From positions 4,138,467 through 4,202,466 of the forward strand of contig CM035305.1 of the NCBI GenBank assembly GCA_002900995.3: a stretch of DNA of 64,000 bases, in the 5' to 3' direction. The notes under the pieces are model-generated. The model was not told where the DNA came from. It did no database searches and saw only the letters and a program-made list of their open reading frames with translations. This document shows positions 21,183-32,678 of this stretch, in pieces (within the stretch, counting starts at the first letter, position 1; every line of letters starts with the position of its first letter). The DNA is from Ganoderma boninense (Eukaryota > Basidiomycota > Agaricomycetes > Polyporales > Polyporaceae). Made by a program: the position numbers and the translations under genes.

Positions 21183-22642
21183 TGGGAGCTTGTAAGCCAA
21201 GTTGCCCACCTTGCACTTGACAGGGTACAGGCCAGCGTACCGGTCCACCAGTTTCTGAGAGACTCCAGGGACACGGAAGTTCCTCGTGTCGAGCCACACC
21301 TTCTGACCCTCCTTGAATTCTGGAGCAGCGGAGACATAGCGATTGTAGTACTCCTTCATCCGCTCTGCTGCCAGGGTTAAGGCTGAGGTCGCATCCTCCC
21401 TTGCCTGCCGCAACTCCTCTCTTCGTTCATCCGCCGTAGGCACCGTGGTGGATAGCATCGGAACGTGGAACTGAGGTTCATAGCCGTACATGAGGTAAAA
21501 CGGCAAGTACCCTGTGGATGAATGTACACGCGAGTTAAAGCAGTACTCTGCCGTTGGTAGCCACTTGACCCAATCGTCGCGGCGCCTTGAGCAGTACATC
21601 CGTAGGTACACCTCTATCTCCTGGTTCCATCGCTCCGACTGTCCATCCGTCTGCGGGTGGTAGGCTGTGGACAACGCGCTTTCTATGTCGAGGCCTTTAA
21701 GGATTGCACGGAAGAGCTTGCTAGAGAACTGGGGCCCCCAATCAGAGATGATCTTTCGCGGGAGTCCATGTAGACGGAACCATTCTCTAATGAAGTTGTC
21801 TGCAGTCCCTTCCGTGTCGATCTCCTCGGTGCATGGAATAAGGTGAATCATCTTTCCATGCCGATCAGCAATAAGCTGGAGCGCGTTGTATCCGTCCACC
21901 TCCGGCAGTCCAGTGATGAAGTCACAGGTAACTACTTGGCCTGGGCCGTCCGGGATCTTGTTGGGTTGAAGGGGACCGTGTGGCTTAGCATGTGAAGTCT
22001 TGCCACGGCGACAAGTGTCGCAGGTCTCAACGTAATCCTTAATGAACTTTGCCATGCCTGGCCACCAGTAGTTCCGTGTGACCAACTCCACCGTCTTTGC
22101 CTGGCCAGGGTGTCTAGCAGGCAGGAGGTCGTGGTGAATGCGCACTATCTCTGCTCGGAGTGTGTCATCTTTGGGGACATAAACTCGGCCGCGGTAGAGC
22201 AGCAGGCCTTGTTCTGTGTTCCAGTCTACCAGATCATTCTGTAGATGTGCTGGCCCAAGCTTATCGAGCTTGCTGAGTGCCTCTGCGACCTCCTGCTCAC
22301 GCTCTCCACATTCTCGAATGCGGCGGAGCAGTGCCTTCTCTGGCACCACTGACATGTGCCCTCTCTTAGCTGCTAGTACTCGGAAGTGATCGGGTTGCAA
22401 CATGACTCGGTTCAGGTTGTCATCGGCGTCATCCTTCTGGTGATCAGGCCTGCGCGATAGCGCATCTGCCCTACCGTTGGAGGTGCCCGGCTTGTGTGCA
22501 ATGACAAAGTCGAACCGCGACAGATAGAGAGCCCAACGTGCCTGCCTGCGTGTGAGGTTTTGTGTGGCCTTCCAGTACTCGAGGTTCTTGTGGTCCAACT
22601 GGATCTCGAACACACTAGGAAGACCCTCGAGGTAGTGGCGCC
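21183..22642 (-). pseudogene. Gypsy pol fragment: RNase H end and integrase
   Basis: On the minus strand the frame opens inside RNase H (QLDHKNLEYWKATQNLTRRQ, IAHKPGTSNGRADALSRR). It continues with the integrase zinc finger (HHDLLPARHPGQAKTVEL and CDTCRRGK), the core ([40 protein letters not shown]) and the start of the GPY region, ending near VGNLAYKL. RT, chromodomain and LTRs are absent. About 490 bases of integrase are also present at 9770-10258, with small differences (MKEYYNRY here, MKEYYDRY there), so these are two copies. Copia-2 cuts it on the right and the inverted-repeat element on the left. Confidence 0.88.
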
Positions 22643-23068
22643 TGTTGGCTGCAGTGGCCCTCAGGATGTCACAATGGCCTGTGTCAAGCTCTGTAAAGTC
22701 TTTATTGCAGGAAACTAAGATATGCTACTCACCTGTGTCAAGCTCTGTAAAGTCTAAGGACACAGAGCCTGACAGAGGCATCAATACAGCTCATGGAGCA
22801 CGTGCTAGGTAGAGTATGTAACGCTGTGCTACTGGCGCCGTTATGGCGCCCAGGGAGCGAGAATTGCGGACTGTACAGTGTAAACTAGAGCAGGATGCAG
22901 ATCTAAGCTAGTTGGAGCCTCTAATGAAGACGATGTTGTATCTCTATGGGATGTGCTACTGTTATGAAACGAAAAATAGGGTAAGTAGGGGACAATGCAA
23001 TGTACGTACGGTGCGATCGTGGACTTGGTGCGATCAAAACTGCGGGCGCTACAGCACCGACTTCAACA
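22643..23068 (-). repeat. Copia-2 3' LTR (426 bp)
   Basis: TGTTGGCTGCAG at 22643 and CTTCAACA at 23068 on the plus strand are the inverted LTR ends. It has more differences from copia-1 LTRs than those show between themselves, for example near 22940-22990, so the insertion is older. Confidence 0.92.
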
Positions 23069-24823
23069 CTCTCCCCTGATCGCTCAAGTCCCCAATCCCA
23101 GCATCTTCACCATCTCAAGAACTTTGGGCTTGGGCAGTGACTTGGTCAGGATGTCAGCAGGCATGTGTGACGTGCGCAGGTGCACCACCTCAATGCGCCC
23201 CTTGGCCACCTCATCCCGCAGCCAGTAGAAGCGCAGGTCCAGGTGCTTCATCCGCCCATGGTGCTCCGGGTTCTTCGCCACAGAGAGTGCAGAGAGGTTG
23301 TCGATGCGCATGCGAGAGGCAGAGGAGATGCTGTAGCCAAACTCAGTGAGCAGATTTCGCAGCCAGAGCATCTCCTGGCCACACGAGACTGCAGCGATGA
23401 ACTCGGCCTCTGTGGTGGACAGAGCAACGAGGGACTGAAGACGACTCGACCAGGAGATGGCCCCAGTGCCCATCTTGATCACATAGCCAGAGGTGGAGCG
23501 GCCAGTGTCAGGGCAGCCAGCGTGGTCTGCGTCGGTGTAGGAGGTGAACAGCTCTGACTCTGGCGAGGGAGCATAGGTGAGTTTGTAGTCGAGAGTGCCC
23601 TTGATGTAGCGGAACAGGTGCTTGACTGCCTTCCAGTGCGCCATGCCAGGGTGCTGCGAGAAGCGTGCAAGGTTGCCCACAGTGCGAGCAATGTCTGGGC
23701 GAGTAGCCACTGCAAGATAGAAGAGCGAACCGACGGCCTGGCTGTAAGGGATGTCCTGCATCGCACGGATGTCTGCTGGCGACGTGGGGGCCATGTCTGC
23801 ACTGAGGCGGAGGCCAGGGTCCATGGGAGTGCTGACTGGGTCGCAGTTGGAGAAGCCGTATCGCTCGAGGATGTCCAGGGAGTACTGGCGCTGCAAGATG
23901 GACAGGGAACGCTGCGAGCGGTTGCGCTCAATCTGCACACCCAAGAGCCACGACGTGGGGCCCAGGTCTCGCAGCTTGAAGTGCTTGCGCAGGTCGTCCT
24001 TGACTAGCTGGATTGCTGCCTTGTCCTTGCCTGCAATGGTGATGTCGTCGACAAAGACAGGAATAATGAGGCGCACACCATCGCGCAGGTACACCCAGAC
24101 ACTGTGCTCACAGGTGAGGCGTTCAAAGCCCAGCTTGGTGAGCACCTCGTCGAGCTTCTCGTGCCAGCAGCGGCCTGCCTGCTTGAGGCCATAGAGGGCC
24201 TTGCGAAGGCGCCACACCCACTGCGGAGTCTTCTCCTCAAACCCATCTGGCTGGCGCATGTAGACCTCCTCCTTGAGCTCGCCGTTGAGGTAGGCAGAGG
24301 AGATGTCGACCGACTCAAGCTCGAGGTCCTCGAGGGCTGCAATGGCGAGGATAGCGCGGATGGAGGCCCACTTGGGCGTAGGAGCAAAGGTCTCGTTGTA
24401 CTCGAAGCCAGGGCGCTGTGAGAAGCCTTTGGCCACCAGTCTGCCCTTGTAGCGTTCAATGGAGCCGTCAGCATTGCGCTTGACCCGGAACACCCAGCGG
24501 GAGCCAATGGCCTTGCGACCGGGGGGCAGGAGGACAAGCTCAAAGGTGCCGTTCTCAACGAGGGACTGCAGCTCTTCCTGCGCTGCCTTGAGCCACTTGT
24601 TGCGCTCCTCAGGCTCGAGTGCCATGACCTCAGACATCGAGGTAGGTTCCCCAAAGTGCTCCTGGCTGGCCTTCGACGCCTGCTCGACGACTGACTCGAA
24701 TGCAACATCCAGGGCATCGTCGTAGGACAGGTAGTCGACAAGGGGGTCAGAGTAGACGTCATCGAGGCCTGCCAGCATCGCATGGAGTGCATCCTCATCG
24801 CTGCTGTCCCCTCGACCTATGAG

Positions 24824-25072
24824 TGATAAAGGTGGAAAAGTGACCAGACCGGGGATTGAACCCAGGACCTGCTGGTTTGCACCCAGACGCTCTACCACTG
24901 AGCTATCCGGCCTTGGGTTCAGTAGAGACACCAGTTTATTAGTGTGGCTTAGTGTAACTGTAGCTCCCTGTCTATATGGCATTCATGCTATGCACTGGAC
25001 ATTAGGAGGCTTATGGCAGTTCAGGGACTAATACCTGCTGGATGAGTAAGCATGGTTACCACATCCTAACAA
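24824..25072 (-). mobile_element. tRNA-bearing LTR-like element, copy B (249 bp) with 5-bp target duplication
   Basis: In element orientation it starts TGTTAGGATGTGG and ends CCTTTATCA. ATGAG occurs on both sides (24819-24823 and 25073-25077), and removing the insert plus one repeat restores the copia-1 sequence exactly. TG...CA ends and a 5-base duplication are marks of retroviral-type integrase, so this looks like a solo LTR of a miniature LTR element. The 3' third contains a complete tRNA-like unit with a T4 terminator. No protein is encoded. It could instead be an unusual SINE, but SINEs normally have longer target duplications and an A-rich or simple-repeat tail. Confidence 0.78.
24841..24912 (-). 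tRNA. tRNA-Cys(GCA)-like unit inside the LTR-like element, copy B
   Basis: A cloverleaf can be drawn: acceptor GGCCGGA/TCTGGTC, D arm GCTC/GAGC, anticodon stem with 4 pairs around loop GTGCAAA (anticodon GCA), variable AGGTC, and T arm CTGGG/CCCGG. The A box TAGCTCAGTGG and B box GGTTCAATCC match Pol III promoters, and TTTT follows within two bases. One mismatch (T27-C43) closes the anticodon stem and the discriminator is A. Whether it is charged or only drives transcription is unknown. Confidence 0.7.
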
Positions 25073-28000
25073 TGAGGTCCAGCTCATCGTCTGAGGACGT
25101 AGGACTCGGTGGGGGAGACCGTGGACGGTTGGGGAATGCTCGATTAAGGCCAGGAGCAGCTGGTGCATCGACTGGAGCCTCAATGAGTGGATCGGGCGAC
25201 GAGGAGCGTTCAGGCTGAGGAGACGGAGCAGGAGCAAGAGCAGGAGCAGGGGACACAGAGCGAATGCAAAGATGCTGAGGAACAAGGTTCTGGCGTTCAA
25301 GGGCATGCTCATTGAGGGAGCCTTGAGGGCGAGAGGCACGCGAGGGGAGCTGCTTGCGAGCGAGAGCTGGATAGGGCCTGAAACCTGGGTTTTGTGCTTG
25401 CTGGTGCGCAGATGGCGCAACGGGGCGAGCAACTGGTGCAGGGGGTGGCCGAGCAGGTGGAGGCGTTGGTGAGCGAGCAGGGGGTGGTGGTGAGTGAGCC
25501 AGGGGTGATGGCGAGCGAGCAGGGAGTTGTGCAGGACGTTGTGCCGGTGGTGGAGAGTCTAGTGGTGAAGGCGATCGAGCTGGAGATGGCTGGCGAGGTG
25601 GTGGAGGCGCAGGGTGTGGTGCAGGAGGTGCAGGAGGCGCAGGAGGAGCTGGAGGAGCTGGAGGCGCAGGAGGTGCAGGATCATCATAGTCGTCATCTCT
25701 CCCCTGATCATGCAGCTCTGGCACTCCTGGCACACCGCCGTCTGGTGGTGCTGCATCGTCAGCGTCCCCAGGGATGTCCACATTGTCGAGGGGTAGGCCA
25801 AAGACATTGATGAAGGGCGAGTTGCCAGGGAAGCACTGCTCATCAAACACAGCATGCGACGAGACGATCACCTTCTTTGCTGCAGGGTCCCAGAACCGCC
25901 AGGCCTTGGTGCCATCCGGGTAGCCAATGAAGATGCACTTGCGCGTGTGGGGCTGCAGTGCCTTGCGGTCCTTCTTGCGGATGAGCACATAGGCCAGGCA
26001 GCCAAAAACGCGGAAATAGGACACATCAGGCTTGCGTCCATCGCCCTTCCAAGCTGTGTAGGGAATACCGCCGTCGAGCGCAGAGGTGGGCATGCAGTTG
26101 CGCGTGTGGACAAAGGTGGAGACAGCATGGCACCAGAATGAAGGGGGCAGCTTAGACTGGGCAAGGAGGGCAGTGGCACCCTCAGACGTCGTCCTGTTGG
26201 CTCGCTCTGCAACGCCGTTCTGGTGGGGCTCGTCCGGCTCAGTGTGCTGCCTGTGGATGCCGTGCTCAGCGCAGAAGTCGATGAACTCCTGGCCCATGTA
26301 CTCGCCGCCCTTGTCGTCCCGTGTGGCCTTGATGCGCAGGCCCAGGCAGTTCTCAGCGTAGGCCTTGTACGCCTTGAAGGCTGCAAATGTGCCGCTCTTG
26401 CGCTTGAGGTAGGCCAGGGCCCAGAAATGTGTTGCATCGTCGACAAAGACCATCCAGTAGAGGTAGCCCTCAGGCGTGGGCACAGCAAGCTTGCCCTTGA
26501 GGTCTGTGTGCACCAGGGCAAGGCAAACGAACCGTCTGGAGGCGAAACGAGGGATGGAGTGGCGGTTGAGCTTGCCAGCAAGGCAGGGCTCGCAGATGGC
26601 GCTGGGGGCACGCTTGGAGCGGATGGTGAGGCCCTTGACGAGCTCCTTGTTGACCACAGAGCACAGGTCGTCGAGATTGACATGGGAGCAGTGCTGGTGC
26701 CACAGGGTGAGGTCCTCATCACAGGTGGTAGAGGCAGACATGGCAGACTTGGACTGGGACAGGGTGTGGCCTAGGAGGTAGCCGACGTTGTGCTCGTTGA
26801 CCTCGGCCTTGAAGCGCAGCTGCCCCTGGTGGTAGAACAGCACAGATGACGCAGAGAGCTCGACGGAGTAGCCCTTCTCCCGGGTGAGGTGGAAAATCGA
26901 CAGGAGGTTGCTGGCCAGGGCAGGGACATGGAGGACGTCGTGCAGGACGATGGCAGGGGGCAAAACTCCGTCCATCTCAGCCGGCTGGAACACCACAGAG
27001 CCCATACCTGCAGAGTAGACAATGTGCGAGTTGGCGAGGCGAATGGGGATGTTGTGGGGCGAGTAGGAGCAAAACTAGTGGCAGTGAGTCGTCATGTGTG
27101 CAGAAGCACCTGTGTCCGTGTTCCAGTTAGCAGCAGCAGGGGTGGAGAGCCAGGAGGAGCGGTCTGGGGCTGAGAGCGAGGCTGAGGTGAAACCAGCACT
27201 CACAGTGGCAGCACTGGCAGACTGCTGGGGTGTGTCCTGGGTTCCAGACGATGCAGACGACGCGCTGGGGGCGTCGGAAGCGTCCTGCTTGCGCTGCGAC
27301 TTGCTGGAGCGGTACTGCATGCGCTGGGTCGCCCTCTCCTTCACCTTTGTGCTAGCATCGCGTTTGCTGAAGCACTGGTCCTCTGAGTAGTTGGGGCGGC
27401 CACAGAACGTGCAGTAGACCTTCGAGGCGACGTTGGAGAGGACAGGGACAGATGGCGAGGCCGTGGGCTGGTTTTCAAGGGCAACAAAAATGTCCTGCAG
27501 CTTGCTGAGAGTGAGGGAGTCATCCAGGAGCAGGGTATGGCGCAGCGACGTGTGTCCTGCTGGCAGGGCGCGGATAATGGCCATGAGGACGAGCTCATCG
27601 TCGCGCTGGGTGAGGGAGAAGGTGGCAGGGCGAAGGGCCTTCATGTCTAACTTGAGTTGGGATGCCCGGGTGGCCAGGGAGGACAGGGACTCGTCCTCTG
27701 CCTTGGAGAGGGATAGGAGCGCGTTGTAGGTGTTAAAACGCGTACCTGGTTGCTTCTGCATGTGCGCAGACTCCAGCTTGGCCCACATGGCCACAGGGTC
27801 ATCCCTGATGGCCTCCAGATGCGCCACACAACTCCAAATCAAAATCGCGCAGATCTTGACATCCTCCAGCATCCAGGGGTGCGACGAAGTTGGGCCTGGG
27901 CTTTTGGCCCTTGAGGATGCGAAGTGCGCCCAGAATGCAAAGCCTGGCCTCCATGTTGAGTCTCCATTGCTGGTAGTTGCGATTGGAGAGCTTGGGGAAG

Positions 28001-28235
28001 GCGGTAAGGGGTGGTGACATGGTGTATGGGCAGTGACGTGGCGCGCGACGAGCTGGTAAAACGACGGGCCGAACGGACGAAAACTGCGTCCAGGAGCGAA
28101 GGAAGGGGACCCAGAGAGAGCAAAATGCGTCAAGCAGAGAGGGCAGTGGAAGAATAGAGTGTGGGTGAGGCCAGAGAGTGAATGGACAAGCAAAATTTGG
28201 AGTCCTGAGGTGTTCAGAGCGCAGGGCTCATAACC

Positions 28236-28278
28236 TGTTGGCTGCAGTGGCCCTTAGGACGTCACAATGGCCTGTGTC
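28236..28278 (-). repeat. Copia-2 5' LTR remnant (43 bp)
   Basis: Only TGTTGGCTGCAG...GCCTGTGTC remains, adjoining the primer binding site. The sequence then switches to the tRNA-bearing element without a target repeat, so the rest was lost by deletion or recombination. Confidence 0.85.
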
Positions 28279-28526
28279 TGATAAAGGTGGAAAAGTAACC
28301 AGACCGGGGATTGAACCCAGGACCTGCTGGTTTGCACCCAGACACTCTACCACTGAGCTATCCGGCCTTGGGTTCAGTAGAGACACCAGTTTATTAGTGT
28401 GGCTTAGTGTAACTGTAGCTCCCTGTCTATATGGCATTCATGCTATGCACTGGACATTAGGAGGCTTATGGCAGTTCAGGGACTAATACCTGCTGGATGA
28501 GTAAGCATGGTTACCACATCCTAACA
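28279..28526 (-). mobile_element. tRNA-bearing LTR-like element, copy A (248 bp)
   Basis: Full length, same ends as copy B, nearly identical sequence. The flanks (GTGTC and ATTGG) do not match and the right flank is not Copia, so one side has been rearranged since insertion. Confidence 0.78.
28296..28367 (-). tRNA. tRNA-Cys(GCA)-like unit, copy A
   Basis: Same cloverleaf, boxes and following TTTT as copy B. It differs by GAGT for GAGC in the D arm (one G-U pair) and by TCTGGTT at the acceptor 3' strand. Confidence 0.65.
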
Positions 28527-29343
28527 ATTGGATGCTCATATCAGGTATTGATCATGGTTTTTTAAGTGAGGCATTGTGCTAATAGATGCTCAGGTGTCAA
28601 GTTTAGAACCCTCATGTATTCAGCAAGGGTTACCACTCTGATCAAACAACGGCAAACCATGATGAAGATCCACCTCCACTATCAGCTCCTTATGCGCCCC
28701 ATAAACTATGAATTCACAGCAGCCGATTTTCATACATACGAAGAAGTCTGCAACTACTTCTTGCAAGCCAATCTCCATGTTGGACATGCCACATTGCTAG
28801 CTAGCGGAATCATCTGGCGATTGGTGATCGAGAGTGTTGACCAAGGCCTTGTTTTAGACAGTCCAGATGCCATCAATGCTGCTGTTGAAACAACCTTTGC
28901 TCTTCGCGACAACACTACCACATCTTTGTGGACAATCAGCTCGCTGTCTATAACATTCATGTTATCATCGGGACCTACATTCGGGAGCCACAAAACCAGC
29001 ACAATTTAGAAGGGTCTGGGTATCCAGGGTGGTGGCCTGACTCCGGTCACTTCAATGGTTCAGCTCTGGACTCGGGATGGTGGTCTCCTGTTGCAGAATC
29101 CTGGTATTGTGATCTCCGAGCAGAGTATCGTGCCGGGCGTGGTCAGCCTAGAACTGGCTCCCAATGGCACAATACTCTGAGGAACAGAGACAAACGGGCT
29201 CGCATTTTTACGGAGAACAGCAAGGAGTATGCATCAGTGTTCCTACGTGGCGTCTCAACATGAAGTAAGTCACTCATAATTCTACAACTACAACAATTGT
29301 TAACACCAACACTCCTTTGAACAGGCAACGTTACTTGGAGTCC
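28527..29343 (+). pseudogene. Unknown protein fragment, frameshifted
   Basis: I do not recognise a named family. Two frames join near 28930: NYEFTAADFHTYEEVCNYFL, ASGIIWRLVIESVDQGLVLD, then LAVYNIHVIIGTYIRE, WWPDSGHFNGSALDSGWWSP, and WYCDLRAEYRAG with RGQPRTGSQWHNTLR. The Trp-rich, orderly composition suggests a once-real gene, possibly from a dispersed family. The ends are unclear and the frame is broken, so I treat it as a remnant. Confidence 0.45.
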
Positions 29344-29639
29344 TTGTCAAGGCATTCTAGGCTGATGTTTTTGAGAAACCGTGGACAGCTTTGCCTCCTG
29401 ACACGCTTGTAATCTCTCATGTTCGGCACACTCTTCTTGTAGCATCCGTAGTATCACTCTTGTAGCAATCATAGCATCACGCATATTATTGTTTTGAAAA
29501 TGTATCAAAAAATAAAAGTCCATTTCGCGATATAAGTACATGATCAAGATCAAGAACATTCACAATGTGCTAACAATGTACAATATCCTTTCCGCAAGAC
29601 ATCCGTGTCCTGGAAAACCTGTGCAAGACAATAGTGATG

Positions 29640-29732
29640 CAGACGGGGACGACGATGCCGACGATGCCGAAGACAGGGACGACGATGGCGATGATGGCGA
29701 AGACGGGGACAACGATGCCGATGACAATGGTC
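29640..29732. repeat. Short GACGATGCC-type tandem repeat
   Basis: Degenerate 9-base units (GACGACGAT, GCCGACGAT, GGGGACAAC) encode an Asp-rich run on the plus strand and form a low-complexity block at the 3' end of the kinase remnant. Confidence 0.7.
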
Positions 29733-29739
29733 AATCCTT

Positions 29740-31860
29740 AATAGGGACCATTCTAACCAGCCCCTGTAGTGACAGGCCGTCTGACATTTTCCGCATCGAG
29801 TTGCGGGTTGAGCGCATGACCTGCTGGCCCGCGGCGGGGAGTGGGACACTCAACCCGTTCAGCTCGTCAAGCGTCCATTGGAATCTGTCATTGTCATGTT
29901 CCTTCCTGATGGGCATCGATACGAGGCGTTTCAGATCACCTGGCCACCTGACCAACGGATTGAGGGACGGAGGATACTCCGCAACGCCTACGACGTCAGC
30001 TGAGTCAAAGTCAATGAGGTATCCATGTCCATCGCTGATTATGATGTTTGGCTGGCGGATGTCACCGTAGACAATATCTGCAGCATGTAGGACTCAAAGT
30101 GCATTGCCAATATCTTGCTCGACGATCTAGATGTCCTCCAGCTCGCGTTCCCTGGGGTGGGCATCTGTGTGGCCAAATGATATGGACAACTCAGCCATGA
30201 CAACCATGGTGTAGCCCACGAGGATTTTGTGGCACTAAAATAACTTTGGTGCTAAGGGAGGGTTCTGACACACAAGAAGGTGTGCGGCCGTGCCATACTT
30301 GCCCAGAACAATTTTGATGTAGACCGAGACCCCAGGCTCAACCTCTGAATCAGGTGGAAATACAATGCCTCTGTAGAGTGAGCACCCAGGATGCTTTGAG
30401 GTGTCAATGTTGTTGAGGAAGTGTAGGTCTAAGAATGCAAAATGAGCGATGAGGAGGACGGGGGATGAGGCGGTCTAGAAGGGCCAATGGCTGGGGAAAG
30501 AGAAAAGGAGTGGTGGGAGGCCTCATCACGCTATAGAGACAGGCATAGAAGTTGCACAACTTCCTCACAGTGTTCTGGATAATCTGTAACTTGACGGCAA
30601 TTTGGTGGCACTGCTGGGCAGTCAAATCCAACCTGAGGCTGGCCATAGATCTCTGCGCCAAAATACATGCCCCAGACTCTCATATCAGTCCTCTCTATCG
30701 ACAGCATCAACATAGGGCAGGCGGTCAACTGCATGAAGTGATGAAGATCCTGTGGAATGTACGTCAGTATGTGTGAAGGGACGATCACATTACTCATCTT
30801 ACCGGCTGTAATGCGAGCAAGCATTGTAGTGCACAAAAGTTCTGAAGTATTGAGTCGCCCCCGGTGCCACGGTGTTTCTTGCCCTCCCCACTAAAGGGAA
30901 TGCACAACCAGCCATGAGCAGTGAGACAAAATGCCACCCAATCGATCTCGGTCGCTAGGCGATTATTCCCGTCTAGAACCACAAAATGCAGTTCAATCTT
31001 GACGAAGTCAAGAAGTTGTTGAAGAATTTCAACAACGGCCTTGTTGAGGTCCTTCTCACTGTTGTACTTCATGTTAATTAATCAGCTAAGAGGTGATGTG
31101 CTTAACATTGAAGCCATCATCATCGAGGCTCAGCTCAAGCTCAACGAGGTTAAGGTGGGCGAGCAGGCTTCAGTGAAGATGGGGACGAGCACCTTGGAGT
31201 TAACACCATAGTCACTGCGGGTGCACAGGCTATTAGAGATGGGTGTTCATCTCTTCTGTTTGTTGGTCCACCACGACACATCTGTCGACAACTTGGATGG
31301 TGCTGCCAGCTTCAAATTGACCCTGTTTTTCACGTCCGCCTGCACAAAGTCCATGTAGTCCATGCACTCTGATCAAGAAATTGTATCAGTGGCTGACAAC
31401 CGACAGGCCATAATCACATACACTGGGTGAGCTGTTTGGCACCTTCAAGGAATTGTGGCACAAATAAAGCCATTGGCTCGAATGGCTCTTCAAATAAGAT
31501 GACAATGTCTGTAGGATCAGGCCATGCAATTTGACATACTGTTTATCAAGACGTACCACTGGACCTTAGTAGCATCATGCGATTTGGCCCAGAATGAAAG
31601 TAAAAAACTGCCCTCTACAGCATTGGAGGACATGTTGTAGCCAGTTTCCCAATACCATTGCATGACCAAGCGACTGTACTCACCAGGGTGAACCTCTGCA
31701 ATGGGATTGCCAGGCGGAACCTCCGAGTTGATGGGAAAAGTGTCCTCCTGCCAACCTAGTCTTGTTCCCATCCATTCTAGCATGCTTACTAGGTGTACCG
31801 CTAGAACATCTGGTGCATTTGGGGCTCGGCTGGAGGCATTGTGACGATCAGGCACAGCAC
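29740..31860 (-). pseudogene. Fungal protein kinase-like gene, degenerate
   Basis: On the minus strand the catalytic region reads VVYGDIRQPNIIISDGHGY followed by LIDFDSADVVGVAEYPPSL, the catalytic-loop and DFG-equivalent blocks (GD...N and DFD) of a divergent kinase group common in agaricomycetes. Upstream frames give HPGCSLYRGIVFPPDSEVEP, RTDMRVWGMYFGAEIYGQP, HFVVLDGNNRLATEIDW and an N-terminal piece WMGTRLGWQEDTFP. The parts lie in different frames with in-frame stops (for example near 30120 and 30236) and some may be separated by introns. The catalytic HRD motif is YGD. I judge it a pseudogene. Confidence 0.6.
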
Positions 31861-32116
31861 ATGGGTGGCGGGCTGACTAATGTTGTTGTGGGCCGAGGCT
31901 TTCATGTCAGGCAACATCCCGCCACATGTCTTTGAGACTCCTGTGGGCTCCGACGCTGTCTTTACTGTGCTGAACATTGTATGCTCTCTTCGCTATAATA
32001 GGACCCACATTCTTTTCTGTTAGGATGTGGTAACCATGCTTACTCATCCAGCAGGTATTAGTCCCTGAACTGCCATAAGCCTCCTAATGTCCAGTGCATA
32101 GCATGAATGCCATATA

Positions 32117-32541
32117 TGTTGGCTGCAGTGGCCCTCAGGACGTCACAATGGCCTGTGTCAAGCTCTGTAAAGTCTGTATTGCAGGAAACTAAGATATGCT
32201 ACTCACCTGTGTCAAGCTCTGTAAAGTCTAAGGACACAGAGCCTGACAGAGGCATCGATACAGCTCATGGAGCACGTGCTAGGTAGAGTACGTAACGCTG
32301 TGCTACTGGCGCCGTTATGGCGCCCAGAGGACGATAATTGCGGACTGTACAGTGTAAAGTAGAGCAGGATGCAGATCTAAGCTAGTTGGAGCCTCTAATG
32401 AAGACGATGTTGTAACTCTATGAGATGTCTATGCTAACGAAACGAAAAATACCCTAGGTAGGGGACAATGCGATGTACGTATGGTGCGATCGTGGACTTG
32501 GTGCGATCAAAACTGCGGGCGCTATAGCACCGACTTCAACA
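32117..32541 (-). repeat. Copia solo LTR with ATATA target duplication
   Basis: TGTTGGCTGCAG at 32117 and CTTCAACA at 32541, 425 bases. ATATA lies on both sides (32112-32116, 32542-32546). No internal sequence remains, so a full element probably recombined between its LTRs after inserting into the tRNA-bearing element. Confidence 0.92.
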
Positions 32542-32606
32542 ATATAGACAGGGAGCTACAGTTACACTAAGCCACACTAATAAACTGGTGTCTCTACTGA
32601 ACCCAA

Positions 32607-32678
32607 GGCCGGATAGCTCAGTGGTAGAGTGTCTGGGTGCAAACCAGCAGGTCCTGGGTTCAATCCCCGGTCTGGTCA
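32607..32678 (+). tRNA. tRNA-Cys(GCA)-like unit, copy C
   Basis: Same cloverleaf as copies A and B, with GAGT in the D arm, B box GGTTCAATCC and TTTT directly downstream (32681). Confidence 0.65.

Larger units (their letters stand above)
23084..28020 (-). pseudogene. Copia-2 gag-pol, broken by a frameshift, an amber codon and an insertion
   Basis: Gag begins with MSPPLTAFPKLSNRNYQQW (start 28020), then shifts frame near 27840 into a capsid-like region (HLEAIRDDPVAMWAKLESAH, ALPAGHTSLRHTLLLDD). A zinc knuckle follows as CTFCGRPNYSEDQC, where the usual His is Tyr. Protease (WNTDTGASAHMT) is followed by a TAG at 27075-27077 where copia-1 has Trp. Integrase and the Pro-rich linker run from 27005 to about 25073. 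A 249-base element (24824-25072) interrupts the linker. RT and RNase H (24819-23084) are open and retain the segment that copia-1 has lost (LDILERYGFSNCDP). Integrase residues and the RT motif VFVDDITIAG are kept. Confidence 0.9.
22643..28278 (-). mobile_element. Copia-2 retrotransposon, inverted relative to copia-1
   Basis: It holds the same 426-base LTR family, half-tRNA-Met primer site, gag-pol order and polypurine tract as copia-1. The 3' LTR (22643-23068) is complete. The 5' LTR survives only as 43 bases (28236-28278) before a tRNA-bearing LTR-like element. A 249-base element of that same family is inserted in pol. The left flank GCGCC has no visible partner because the right end is lost. 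Confidence 0.9.

Noticed and set aside
25394..25810. Plus-strand Val/Glu-rich frame in copia-2
   Set aside because: It is the complement of the Pro-rich linker of the Copia polyprotein, with no independent support.
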